Assembly: GCA_902729315.2 (NCBI GenBank)
Contig: LR746271.1
Coordinates: 3,680,001 to 3,744,000, forward strand
Source of the DNA: Spirodela intermedia
Taxonomy: Eukaryota > Streptophyta > Magnoliopsida > Alismatales > Araceae
Length of the DNA stretch: 64,000 nucleotides
Direction of reading: 5' to 3'
In this document: piece after piece, positions 10,039 to 24,000 of the stretch
How the letters are laid out: the number at the start of each line of letters is the position of its first letter
How positions within the stretch are numbered: position 1 is the first letter of the stretch
The notes under the pieces: model-generated
What the model was told of the DNA's origin: nothing
Databases searched by the model: none
What the model saw: the letters and a program-made list of their open reading frames with translations, nothing else
Program-made: the position numbers and the translations under genes

Positions 10039-13000
10039 CTGAAAGAGAAGAAAATAGTTAGAATAATTTTCTGAAAGCAAAATTTCAAAAATCGCATGCA
10101 TTTTAAGTTTTTTCAAGGAATGATCGAGCAATAAACATGAGAAATAATTACTATTAGGAAGAGTACATATTGAGTGGACAAAAAATCTTGTCGTAATGGA
10201 AAAAATCATGCGGTGATAAAACCACCAAGATAATCAAATTGTATCCGTGCATTCTGAAAAAGTTCATAGAGACCAGGGTTGACGCGATTCTTTCTTTTTA
10301 GTCTTGGTGCATGGTTTATTATAGCAGGTATGTGCTACAGAAATATCGATATACTTCACCGATAGAGATCATATGCTTTGATGCTTAACAGATTTCATTC
10401 ACTTTGATGGCAACCTTTGATCAGATGCTCTCGTCCTTGTCTCTTGTTCTGAGCTTGGAAGTATGGGGATTTGAACCTATCGTCCCCTTGTGGGTTCAAT
10501 GGCAGAGGAGAAAGGCACTCAAGTGCAGGGTGGGGCTTCATCATATTATGATTTCATGCCATGGTGAGTAACAGTCAATGAAAGATGGGCACAGGTATTG
10601 TCGTTTGCTATGAGAAGAGAAATGACCGATGCATAGTGAAAGAAGACAAAGGGTAACACGAAATGTTTCTCTGAAACCATGCGATCCAGTGAAAACCAGA
10701 TTTCATCTGACATTGCTACCAACTGCACAGACTCAGAGCAGGATTCTCCCATCCCATTCGTGCATGAGAACGCATTAAGGAAAGGCAAGGTTATACAGAT
10801 GGTATATCCTTAAAAGTCTATTTCTCAATTTTTATCTTTATGTCTTATTAAAAAACATATGCATATTGATGGCTATAAGGTGTCACTTCTAATTTTCTTT
10901 TTGAATATATTGGATAATATCGGCTGATTTGACTGATCCGATCCGGATCAGGAAGGATCTAGAAATTTGAAGGTAGAATCCGATTTGTAACACCATTTTT
11001 TTTTTCTAAAATGATGTTTTAAAGAAGTTCATCTTTCATTTGCGATTATTTATGATTTATCCGTAATCTTTCTCTAACTGATTATTCCCTTCTTTCTCTA
11101 ACTGATTATTCCCTTTATGTATGCTATTTGATATCATGGCACCATTACATCAACAAAACAAAAGCCTTAGGGGAAACCAGAGCCCAAAATTACCTGTCAG
11201 TAATTACACAGACATTAAAATGATCACCCAATCAAGCCACCGTGAAAAAAAATGTGCACTCATCTAACGACAATTCAGATCGACATTTGAACAAAATATG
11301 GACGTCTTGACTTCCTGAATCCATAAATAGCAGACGATTAAAAACTTTAAAAAGTTCATGGTGACCAGGAGTCTTTTATGAGGACAGCATTACAATAGCC
11401 TTTATGAGGACAGCTCTCTTCTCGTAGTCGTCACTGGGTTGCTGACTTCATAGACCATATAATTCATATGGGATCTTCACTACGCTTTATTCTCTCTATC
11501 CATTACACATGTTTTCAAGCGTCATGTATGGTTATTACGGGCACTGTAACTCTTTGAAGAGGTGAACAAAAACTCAAACCCAGTGGTGTGGTCTACATGA
11601 GAGTTCTGAGAAAAAACCACTGAAAAATAGGTTTTCCCAATAACCAACGCGATTGTTCTTCCAAAGTTTTACCTTATCGTTCAAGTTCTCTTCGCCCAGA
11701 GCCTTAAGTGAGATATGTTCCTAATTTTTTCCCATCTGGTATTTGATCAGTCACATGAAAAAAAAATCTAAAATTCTACACAAAAAACATCTTGCAAACT
11801 ATATATAATTCAGAAACTAAACGATTAATCTAAGTGACGTCAACTAACAATGGAAAGAAATAGAAGTCAGAAAAAAAAATGATGATTGAAATGTATGGCT
11901 TTGAGATATAGCTCGTAGAAACAGCATAATTAAATAAAACGGGAAGAGCAAGCCATTGAATAACTACCATGGTTTTCAAAATGGTCTTTATTTTGAAGGA
12001 TTCCCTCAGCTATTACGACCCCACTGAGACAATTAGATAGCACCATTAGAACTATGTCAGAAGGTTGAAATTTCACATAAAGGTAAGGACAAGAATACTT
12101 TTTAATGCGTTAAGCAAAATGCTATTGTCTTTCATTTGGTACAGAAAATAATTAGGAAAATGACAGGCATATTCTCTATAACTGGTTGACTAGAAATTCA
12201 ACAGATGGAAAAAAAATTATGCAAACAGTGGTTGTTCGAGAGACATGGTGTAAAATTAAGTTTCTTTTAAAAAACGCTGGAACACAATATTGGAAGAGAT
12301 CTAGGAGTGATGAACGATAGTGTAGTTTCCATTTTAAGTTTGAAACTCATAACTCGTCATGTGATTATAGATGATTCACCATAAAAAAGAACAAATAGTA
12401 GCATCAGAAGATGCATGGTTGCCAGGCGAGATAAGAGGACCTCCCCACATCGGACTCCATCTGCCCAACTTGGCATTAACTCTGCCATCCCGTCCTACAC
12501 CATGCCATCTGTCACTACTATGTTTCTCACCATAACATTGTGAACAGTGATGGACGTCCCCCTCCCTGCCTCCCCCACCCTAGTCCATAACCCAAAAAGG
12601 TTTGGGCAGAATTTTTCCTCCAGTCAACCACAAATACCACAGCCTCACCATTCAATTCTCCCAACCATCTGATGCTAAAAATCATTCATCATCATTTCGC
12701 CTCCCACTCAGATGTCATCAACAAGATCTGTAAAATACAGACTCCAACTATGTTCCTTTTTCAGCAATCTACAACTGTTGGACATTAGGAAATGAAGAAA
12801 GGAGGTAAATCTTTCAAGCTAACCGAATCAAATAAATTAGATCCATCATTTTAATCCTCTCTGTATTTTTTTTAATGACAGTATGGGACTATTCTTAACT
12901 CACCATTCATGAACACGTTAAGTTTTCAGTCTTTTTACTTGGACTTAAATTTGGTGCGTCTTAACCACAAATAACAAGAGTGCTGCTTCGAGCTCGAAAC

Positions 13001-16000
13001 TTGAAGTTGTTGTATTAGGGTAAATAAAGAAAGAAAACAACTAATGAGTAAAAATCTAAAATACTCTCATTAGAGGATACAAAAGCAAAAATACTTCTAT
13101 CATATATGGTGGTCATGGATCATAATTTCCATCTCCTCACCTCTTGTCTATCTCAAGAAGTTGTAAGAAAGTATCAAAACATTTTTAGAAAAGGAATCTT
13201 CTTATTCATAGTAAGTATACTATTGACATTTTGTATGACTTAGTGGTTTTGCTACCTACCTAATATCCAAGTGAGCAGTTAGTAACTCACCACAGACCTC
13301 ATTCAATGTAACAACTTGGTAAATAGGCATTTAATTTGATGCAGCCTAAAACCTGAAGCCCCACTACTGAAGTAACCTGAAGTCCACTATTGATGCACCT
13401 AGAAGTCTATTACTATTGCAGCTTAAACCCCACTTTAGTTAGCTGACCCAGTTACGAAATTAGGCCAATATATCTATTTTTATTATTTTTCGAAATTAGA
13501 TTCAAATTCGAAATTCAAATTTCATCCGAAATTTAAATTTTATTTGAAATTCAAATTTCATCTGAAAATTCAATTTTTTGTTTGAAATTTAAATTTCATT
13601 TCTCATTTTAGAATTTATTTTCGAAATTCAAATTTCATTCGAAATTTGATTTCAAATTTAGATTTTATTTGAAATTCAAATCTTGGTGCCAAATTGAAAC
13701 TTTTTAGCCTATTTAAAGGCACCATGTAGCCTTAGAGGCATATTACTTTCTATCAATATAGTTTTGTGAGTTTCTCTCTTGAAATTCTCTTCTTTTGCTG
13801 GTGGACTCTAGTACCCCTGTGGACTCAGAGAACCTTGTTCCTGATTATGCGGATTCAGAATCACCCCCTTGTGGACTCAAGCCTGTCCTCCTCAACTTGT
13901 GGATTCAACGTGAAGGGACAACCATTGGAACATATTTTTCGAGGATTCAAGATGTGACTTCGATCCCCACAACAGTAGAATTGATCACAACTCGTTCAAG
14001 CCATTCTCTTCTCAAGTTTCGCTGCATCAAATGGTATCAGAGCAAGGTCAGCATTTTAGATTTAGATTTGCAAGACGTCATGAGGTAAAGGGATTCACAT
14101 CAATGACAATGAAAGTTCTAAGGTATGTCCTATTTCAAAATCAAAGTTTGTTGATTTCAAGACTCATATGGAACAAAAAATTGAAGTTTTTAATGACACT
14201 TTGAAGCAAATCTTAGCACGAATGTCTGCAATGGAATGTCAATCTCATGGTCCAATTGGTCAAAAATAAATTGATTTTTGTAATCTCTCACATAAAAACT
14301 TATCAAATGATATAGCAAGCTCAAAAAGTAGATCAGATTATGATGATTGTAGAGATTTTCGAATGAAAATTAATTTGCCTAATTTGAATGCACATTTGAA
14401 AATAGAAGAATTTCTAGATTGGATTTCTAAAGTTGAGAGATTTTTTGAATATATGAAGATTTCTGATGAGAAATAGGTAAAATTAGTTACCTATAAACTC
14501 AAAGGTGGGGCCTCTACATGGTGGGATCAGCTACAATCCACTCATGCAATATGAAGAAAAGATTAAGTTCAAAGTTGGGATAAAATGAAGAAATTATTAA
14601 AATCTAGATTTCTTCTTCCTAATTATGAACATGTTTTATATCATCAATATCAAAGTTGTAAATAGAGAAGTAGATTTGACACAAAATATGATGAGGAATT
14701 TTATAGACTTTCTTCAAGAGTTGATTTGATTGAATCTGAATCTTGTATGATATCTAGATTTAAAAGTGGACTTCGATGGGATATTGAAGAAAAGGTGGCT
14801 TTACAATCATTTTTCAAATTAAATGATATTATTATGGCATCAAAACATGCTGAAGCTTTATTGGAGAGAAAAAACCAGAACTAAAAATTCTATTAATGTG
14901 TCAGCATTTCAGCCAGATAGGTCAAGACCATCACATATTTCATCTACTACTAGTAATGGAAGATCAACAACCTTAGTTGTACCAAGACCAAGTAGATCTA
15001 TTCCTAGTGGGTGAAATTCTTCTCAAAAGAATCCATATATTCCTAGCTCTATTCCAAAGTGTTACAGATGTAATGACGAGGGTCACAAATCAAATGTTTG
15101 TCCAAAATGTGGTGCTGTAAATTTCACAAAGGCCATAGATGAAGATGAAATTAAGGGTGGAAATATCATGAAGAAATTCAAAAAAATATTATTAAAGGTG
15201 AAGAAGAAGAAGACTTTGGTCACTTTTTAGTCATTCAAAGGTTGATGTATGCACCAAAGAAGGAAGAACCTCCCTAGTGTCATACTATTTTCAGAACAAA
15301 ATACACTGTTGATGGGAAGGTATGTGATGTGATTATTAATTATGGTAGTAGTGAAAATATTGTTTCTTTTTTGATGGTATAGAAACTAGGGCTGAAAATT
15401 AAAAAATATCTACATCCATATAGGATTGGGTGAATAAAGAAGGATTATGAAATTAGAGTTACAAAGACATATTTAGTTAAGTTCTCAATAAGCAAAGTTT
15501 ATTTTGATGAAATTTATCGTGATGTTGTTAAGATGGATGCCTGTCATCTAATTTTGGGTAGACCATGACAATATGATTCTAGATGTAACTCACATGGGCA
15601 AAGATAATTATTATGTTTTTTAAAAAAATGGTGAGAAATTTGTTTTATGTCCAATAAAGAAAATAAGTTTTTCAACATAGTTAAAAAAAAGAAGAAGTAA
15701 GTTATGATGATTGATAAAAAAGAATTTTTAAATACTTTGAAAGAAAATTCTGAAATATTTATGTTAGTTGAAAAAGAGAATGTTTATTTGAATTATTTTG
15801 GTGTTATACTTAAGGTTGCACATAATATGTTAAATGAGTTTTCTATCACATAATATTCTCCTATATATCTTCCTTCGCTCAAGGACATACAATATCATAT
15901 AGACTTGATTCCTAGAGCAAGTTTGCCAAATTTACCTCATTATAGAATGAGCCCTAAGGAGAATAAGATTCTGCAAGAACAAGTTGAAGAGTTACTAGAG

Positions 16001-19000
16001 AAAGGATTAATTCATGAAAGTATGAGCCCATGCTCAGTACCTGCATTATTACTTTCAAAAAAAGATAGAACCTAATGAATGTGTAGATAGTCGAGCAATT
16101 AACAAAATCATAGTGAAATATAGATTTTCAATTCCAAGACTTGATGATATACTTGACATACTTTGTGGTTCCAGAATCTTCTCCAAAATTGATCTTAAAA
16201 GTGGGTATCATCAAATTCCAATTCGTCCAAGTGATGAATGGAAGACTGCTTTCAAGATGAAAGTAGGATTATATGAATGGTTGGTTATGTCATTTGGCTT
16301 GCTTAATGCCCCAAATACTTTTATGCGAATGATGAATCAAGTATTGAAGCCTTTTATTGAAAAAAAAATTGTTATCTATTTTGATGATATTTTGATATAC
16401 AATTCCATAGAGGAAGAACATCATCATTATTTAAGATCTATATTGACTATTTTACAACAAAATAAGTTATTTACCAATTTAAGGAAATGCAAATTTCTTA
16501 CTTCAAGTTTAGTTTTTTTGAGATATATTGTAGGTGTAGAAGGCGTCAAAATAGATGAAGAAAAGGTTGAAGCTATTAAAGACTGATTAATTATAACGAA
16601 TATACATGATGTTTTTAGTTTTCATAGCTTAGCATCCTTTTATAGAAGATTTATTTGAAATTTTAGTTCAATTATGATCCCATCACTGAGTGTATAAAAA
16701 GAGAAAACTTTTAGTGGACAGATATAGCAGATAGAAGTTTCATTCTAATAAGAGAAAAATTAAGTTCTACCCTTATACTAACACTATCAAATTTTAATAA
16801 ATTATTTGAAGTCGAATGTGATGCTTCAATTACTGGAATTGAAGTTGTATTATCCTAAGAAAGTCATCCAATCACTCTTTATCATGAGAAATTAACAAAA
16901 GCCAGAAGAAAGTGGACTATGTATGAATTAAAATTTTATGTTATGGTTAAATCATTACATATTTGAAAAAACTACTTGATTCAATGAGAATTTATTTTAT
17001 TTACTGACCATCAAGCTTTGAAATCAATCAATAATCAAACCACTATCAACAGAATGCATGCTAGATAGATTTCATTTATTTAAAAGTTTTTTTTTGTGAT
17101 AAAGCACAAATCAGGAAAATCAAATAAAGTGGTTGATGCATTGAGCCGAAAATCAGTATTTCTAATTATAATGAGAGGTGAAGTTAATGGTTTTGAATAT
17201 CTAACAGAACTCTATGGAGGAGATGAAGATTTTGCTCAAATATGATATATATGTAAACAAGACAAACTATCCAAAGGATTTCATATTCTTGAAGATTACT
17301 TATTTTGAGAAAATCAGTTATATATCCCTCGAGCTTCTTTGTGTGAGAAGTTAATTCGGAAATTACATACACGAAGACTTGGGGGACATGACAAGACTTT
17401 GAAAATGATGAAAGAATGTTATTATTGGCCACAACGTAAAAAGAAAGTTAAAAGTTTTGAATGAAAATATCAAATTTGTCAAGCTAATAAAAGACAGTGC
17501 CAGAACAAAGATCTGTACACTCCATTACCCATTCCAGATAAAGCATGGACTAACATTTTTATGGATTTTATTTTAAGATTACCACGTACTCAAAGAGGAG
17601 TAGATTCTTCTTTTTAGTTGTGGATAGATTTTTAAAATGGCACATTTTATTGCATGTAAAAAGACTAATAACGTCGTAAAAATAGCAAATTTATTTTTCA
17701 AGGAAATAGTTCATTTGAATGGAGTGCCTAAAACTATTACATCTAATAGAGACTCAAAATTTATGTCTCATTTTGACATACTCTTTAGAACAGATTTGAC
17801 TCATGCTTAAAATTCAGTACTTCAAGTCATCCACAAACTGATGGTCAAACAGAAGTGGTTAACAAAACACTTGATAATTTAATCCGTTGTATTTCAAGAG
17901 ACAAATCAAGACAATGGAATCTTGGCTTAGCTCAAGCAAAATTCGCATACAGTTCTATGATAAGTCAGGCTACAAATTATTCTTCATTTTCTATTGTCTA
18001 TTATTTTTCATCAAAAGTCCCTCTTGACTTATTGAAATACTAAGAAAATCTGGTACTAGTGTAGCTGCAAATAACATGGCAGAATACATCCAAACAATAC
18101 ATGAGAATGTGAAGAAACATCTTACAACTAATTATTCAAACTATAAGGAAAAGGTAGATAGAAAAAGAAGAAGGAAGATCTTTGATGTTGGTGATTTGGT
18201 TATGATATACTTAAGAAAAGAATGATTGTCAGCAAAAAAATATCAAAAACTCAGTCCACGGAAGTATGGTCCATTTAAAGTCCATCAAAAGATTAATGAT
18301 AACACATATGTCATTGACTTACCATAGACAATGGGAATCTCATCTACATTCAATGTTATGGATATCTATGAGTATTATTCAGAGCAAGTTAAAGACTCCA
18401 AGACGAGTCCTTTTCAAGAAGGAGAAATTAATGCAGCCCAAAACTTGAAGCTCACTATTGAAGAAGTCTGAAGCCCACGATTGATGCACCTAGAAGCCCA
18501 TTACTGTTGCAGCTTGAAGCTCACTTTAGTTAGTTGGCACAATTACGAAATTAGGCCAATATATCTATTTTTATTATTTTTTGAATTTCACTTGAAATTC
18601 AAATTTTTGTTTGAAATTTAAATTTCATCTGAATCAAATTTTTATTTGAAATTTAAATTTCATTTCTCATTTTAGAATTTATTTTTGAAATTCAAATTTC
18701 ATTCGAAATTTGATTTTAAATTTAGATTTCATTTGAAATTCAAATCTTTGTGCCAAATCAAGACTCTTTAGCATATCTAAAGGCACCATGTAGCCCCAGA
18801 GACATTACTTTCTATCAATATAATTTTGTGAGTTTCTTCTCTTGAAATTCTCTTCTTCTACTTGTGGACTCCAGCACCCCTGTGTACTCAGGGAACCTTG
18901 TTCTTGATTCTTTGGATTTAGAATCACCCTCTTACTCAAGGGACCTGTCCTCCTCAACTTGTGAATTCAGAGCGAAGAGACAATCACTAGAGCACATTTT

Positions 19001-20971
19001 TCGAGAATTCAAGACATGACTTTGACCCCCACAACATTAGAGTTGATCACAATTCATTCAAGTCATTACCTTTTCAAGTTTCACTACGTCATAATTACAC
19101 TCAACTTAGGCTAATTGACTTATATTAATAATTAAAAACTATAAAGAAAAAACAAATTTGGCCAGTAGTGAAATATCTTTTAAGAAAAGTTGAAGGAACA
19201 TAGTGATCTAATACTAAGAAATGTCTTTATCGTGCATCATTACGAACATATTCTCCCTCGGACTGAAAACTTGGCAACTGAAAATGTCAAGTTTGTCAAC
19301 CTTGATGATGGATTTAATACCAGGAAATTCTATTTGAGACCTTGTCCCATCCCAATCCATTGCTGTTTAGAACTGATCAAAAGCACCCAAAACCTCTGAA
19401 ACTCCTCGAATTTTAGTGACCCACTTTCAGTCAAATCATTTACTTCATTATATGAGAAAGTATGTAAATAGTACACTCCGTGTGATGATTCCAACGACTA
19501 TACTCTTCAATCAAGAAAATACATAAACAGGCAACACCCAGACCACCCAACTTGGGGTAGTGAACATCCTGCTGAATAGATAGAAACGGACACACAAGAA
19601 AGACATGGAAATATCACCTCCTTACTCTAGATGCTTTTAACTTACTGAAAAATCTTTTTTATGGAGTATTATAATTTTCAGATTGCAGAATTTTTTTGGC
19701 TTCCATCTCAGCCAAACGGGGCAGCAGGCCAATCAATCATAAGTTCAATGAGTGCCTCCTTATTTAAGAAATAAAAAGTGACAAACCAGATCAAAGCAGC
19801 AGATATGGTTCAATTTTTTTGAACTTCCAGAACCGACAACAATTAACTAAGATGCAACAGGAGGCTACCCCCTCTCTGCCAAAACCTCCAAGTTCCACAC
19901 ATGCCCTAACCAAGCGACCCTATGGATGTAAGCCATAACTAAATTTGAACAAAGACACTATCAAGTGATAAAAATAACATATCATAGGGGCCAAAGTTTG
20001 GATCACATGTCATCACCGAGATCTGCTTGCAACTGCAAAAATGGATTAGTTATAGCCAATAGAATTATTAGCAAATGCAGACTGATCCAGTGATCGGGAC
20101 TGGAACCCAGTATTCTTCTCTTGAGTATAGAATCTCGAGTGAAGTTTCCCTGATGTAGTGTCAAATTAGACAGGTTGAGAGTACGGCTGGCTAGATGCAT
20201 ATGATACAAGCTTTTTTGCACGAGTTCTGAAACACAAATATTCTTCTAAAAGTGAAATTTTATCCAAGTGAAATTTTAAACCCCCCTTCCTCTACTCACA
20301 TCAAAATAAAAATCAACTTTGTTATGAAATTAAAGAAAAAATAGAGGGTATAAACTTGCAGAATTACATCGGATGTTACATAACACAAAAGAGCAGATGC
20401 ATGAAGTAATTACCTTAAAATGAATATAAGGGTATTAGCAATGTACGACACCATTTCCCTGCACATGAAGGCATAAAATATAAGATAAATATGCCAAACA
20501 AAACACGTTATATCCCACAATCCGTCAAGTCGTGCATACAGCACAAGATTCGAAAAAATTAAGTTGGAAGAATTTAGCAGTTCTCCTACACTCTTGGATC
20601 AAGAACGCCTTCACTACAAATATCATTCTAAAGAATGTAGAGAACTACCCTGGAAAACTATCCTCGATTGTATTTCACATTATTCTTATGTGAGAGTCGT
20701 GGTGGGTAATACCTGTTCCAGTTGAGCTTTGTTTCAGTAAAATTCCATGAAATGAATTCTTTCAATCTCCTGGAAAACTACCCTCACTTGTATTTCGAAA
20801 GTTTTATCAGAAATTCTCAGTATCTTTGTTTACATCTCTTACGCAATCTTATCTATTAGAATTAAGAAAATATTAAAGCCAAAGCCAAGAAGAAGCATTT
20901 GACACATTTTCCTTCAATGATATGCAGTGAGTCAAAAAAGTGTAATCCAGAAGGAATCAAATTCCTCATTT

Positions 20972-21014
<43 letters not shown>

Positions 21015-24000
21015 ACAATACTGCATCAATTGCTAAAACTGCATTATGGAATGAGGAAAAGCAAAAATCTGCACAACTGATGAAGAATTCTCATAGACAC
21101 CAAAAAAAATGCGCACCAGAAATGATGCAAACTTTGTTGTCCATCACCCTTAAAAGCTGTTCTAGCAACTGCAGCATAAAACCTGCATCATAATTTATTT
21201 CTTTTTATAAGATAACATCATTTGCAGTGAAAAAATATTTAAAGACAGTCATTTGACAAGGAAATGGACTTACATCCCTAGAGTCATCACTGTCAAGATC
21301 CCAGAAACCTCCGCACCATTTTGAGCCTGTCAGAAAGGTTGACAACTTTCATAGTCATATAAAACACAGAGGCTAGAAGTGTACATGCCCAAATGAAGAC
21401 AGGACAACGGTAAGCATATTATGTGTGGAGAAATTCTACCAGGCAGAGACAGAGAGAAACCATAAAAACGGAGGCAAAGTGGACGGATGCAGTGGCCTCA
21501 GTCATTTAAATCATTATAGTTTTGAATCGGAATATGGACCATCAACAATTTCCCCTGATCTTATTACCTCTAAACAGGTTTTCTCATGCAGAGAATGACT
21601 AATAAAAACTATAGTTTAGGATGAATCTCACTCCCCTAAGAGGCAACATCTTCAAAGACTATGACAGGAGCATCATATTGGATTGGATCCTGACCCTTAG
21701 TCAGCTGCGATAATGCTCCTCTAACCAATATGTGACCATACGATAATTTACCCGAACTCCATATGCTAAATGACATCTTGCATCAGAATTCCATCAGTTA
21801 TTTGATCGGGCGCTCAAAAAAATGCACCTATCATCCTCTTTCTCTTCCTCACCCATCCAGAACCAAGGATTTCCCTCTTTCTCAGCAAACCCCACAACCC
21901 CAAATACTCCTAACCTCATCAAGAAACTCCTTCCCACCTTTCCCTAGTAGGTGAGCACCCAACCCCTGTCCAACACCTTTCTTAGTCATGCACACAATCC
22001 TTCCATAGTATTGGTGATCACCATCATCAATACATCTAAACCACACTTGAGATCACATGAATGTAAGTCTACAAGTTGGGGATCAATGACCAATTCATAA
22101 CCCTCCTGAATGCTTACATGCAAGGCTCATTGAAATATAGACATAAAATGACCCTTAGGATGAAAATTAAGGAAACCACAGGTCTGGAGTACCATACCGA
22201 CCATCATTTATACTATGCCGGCCACCTTCCTAAGAATGTCACATTTACCATTTCACTGATCAGTCTTGACAAATGATCTTGATTGAGATTCGTGCAACTG
22301 GGAGAATGAAAGGAGTCTATCTTCACGATCCTCCTCTTCCAAGAAGATGAACCAGTCACCACTTCTTGGAGTAGGGCTTCCGCAATCCAAAATGAATGCA
22401 TCAATTATCATGGTTTCCCACTTAAGTACGGGTTACATAAGTTAATGGTTTAGGCCCATTACATTAGTCTTTAAGTGAATCTGTTAACAGTCCAATTGAT
22501 CCACTTAACATAGAGAATGACAAGAAAGGACAAAAATACAATGAAAAAGAAACAGATATAAAGGAAAAAAACCTAGAAAGTTAAACACCTCCTCTCAAAT
22601 TGGGTACGAATGTTTTCCATGCCCAACTTGGACACCATCTTTTGAAATATTGATCTTGTGAGTCCCTTGGTAAATATGTCGATAACCTGTTATGATATCC
22701 CAACATATATCAGATCTACATCTCCAATTTCTACTTTTTCTTTAATAAAATATCAATCAACCTCAATGCGTTTAGTCTTGTCATGTTGTATAGGATTTTG
22801 GGCAATAGTCATTGCTGACTTGTTGTCGCAAGACAGTTTCATATGATTTGATTGGTTGATTCTCAATTCATCCAACAAACTTCGAATCCATAAACCTTCA
22901 CATATCCCTTGGGTCAATGCCCTGAATTCTACTTCAGCACTAGATCATGTAACTACTTGTTGCTTCTTGCTCCTCCAGGTCGCAAGATTACCACAAACAA
23001 ATGTACAATAACCAGATATTGATATGCGATCTATGACTGACCCTGCATAATCTGCATCTATGTAGATTTCAATCGATGGATTTCCTCCTTTTGTGAATGT
23101 AGATTACAATTATGAACCTTCTGTTAGAAATAATTTTTCCATTTACTGTTTCATCCTTTATTTCTCTGTCCATCGTACCTTGTAACAGGACAATAGACTG
23201 AACTGGTTCAAATTGAAGCAGTCCAGTTTACCCTCTCCCGTTTCATATAACAGCTGGTCAGTATAAATACCAACCAGCATGTAAGCATTAGAGTGTCATG
23301 AAATTTAGGGCTTCGGCCTACTTCTTTTCGTGTCTCTCTCTCTCGTGTTCACTGTTGGCACAGACAAGAAGGAAGGGAGGTGTTCACAGATGATCAAAGT
23401 CCAGCACGATTTCTAACATGGTATCAGAGCTCAGGTGTGATCATTCCAAACTCCCTTGATCTTCTGAGTTCTTCTTGAACAACTGTTTTTTCATTTTCGA
23501 GAGAGAACTCATCTTTTTGTAACAAGTCACTAGTTGTTCGCTGATTCTGCACTATCTAGGTGAGAATCTAGCACTATTGATCTACAGAACACGAACTGTA
23601 GGTTAGTGTCTTGATCTGTAGGTTAACTCATTTCTAAAACAAACATACCTAATTCTTGAATTCTCAAGAATGTCTGAAGCAATTTCTATGGCAGAACAAG
23701 AACAATCCCGATCTGTGAGGGTGGAACCTAGTCCGATCTATGGAGATTTGCCAATTATACCACAAACAAATCATCTCGATGGTAGGAATTACTTTGGATG
23801 GTCTCAGCAAGTTTGAGTTGTTCTTACAGGACAGGGAATGGCAAATCATTTAGCTCATCCAAGCTTGAAAGCTGGAGATCCGAGATTTGAAGCATGGGAT
23901 CAAAAAGACTCAAGAATCATGGCTTGGATGTGGACAACCATGATTCTTGAGATCCGTAGAACATGGTTGCTGGGATAGGAAACATTTGCCTATCACCTTA

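Larger units (their letters stand above)
13337..19091 (+). mobile_element. Decayed Ty3/Gypsy retrotransposon
   Basis: Full structure with a 5-bp target duplication TAATT at 13332-13336 and 19092-19096. LTRs are 13337-14029 and 18429-19091. The primer-binding site TGGTATCAGAGC is at 14032-14043. Order inside is gag, zinc knuckle, protease, RT, RNase H, integrase, as in Ty3/Gypsy. All reading frames are broken, so it cannot be autonomous. It lies in SOS1 intron 10, antisense to the gene. Confidence 0.92.

Noticed and set aside
10460-10500. B-box-like GGTTCAAATCCC on the minus strand, suggesting a tRNA
   Set aside because: The flanking bases do not form a T-arm stem with the standard 7-base loop, and no A box, anticodon arm or acceptor stem fits.
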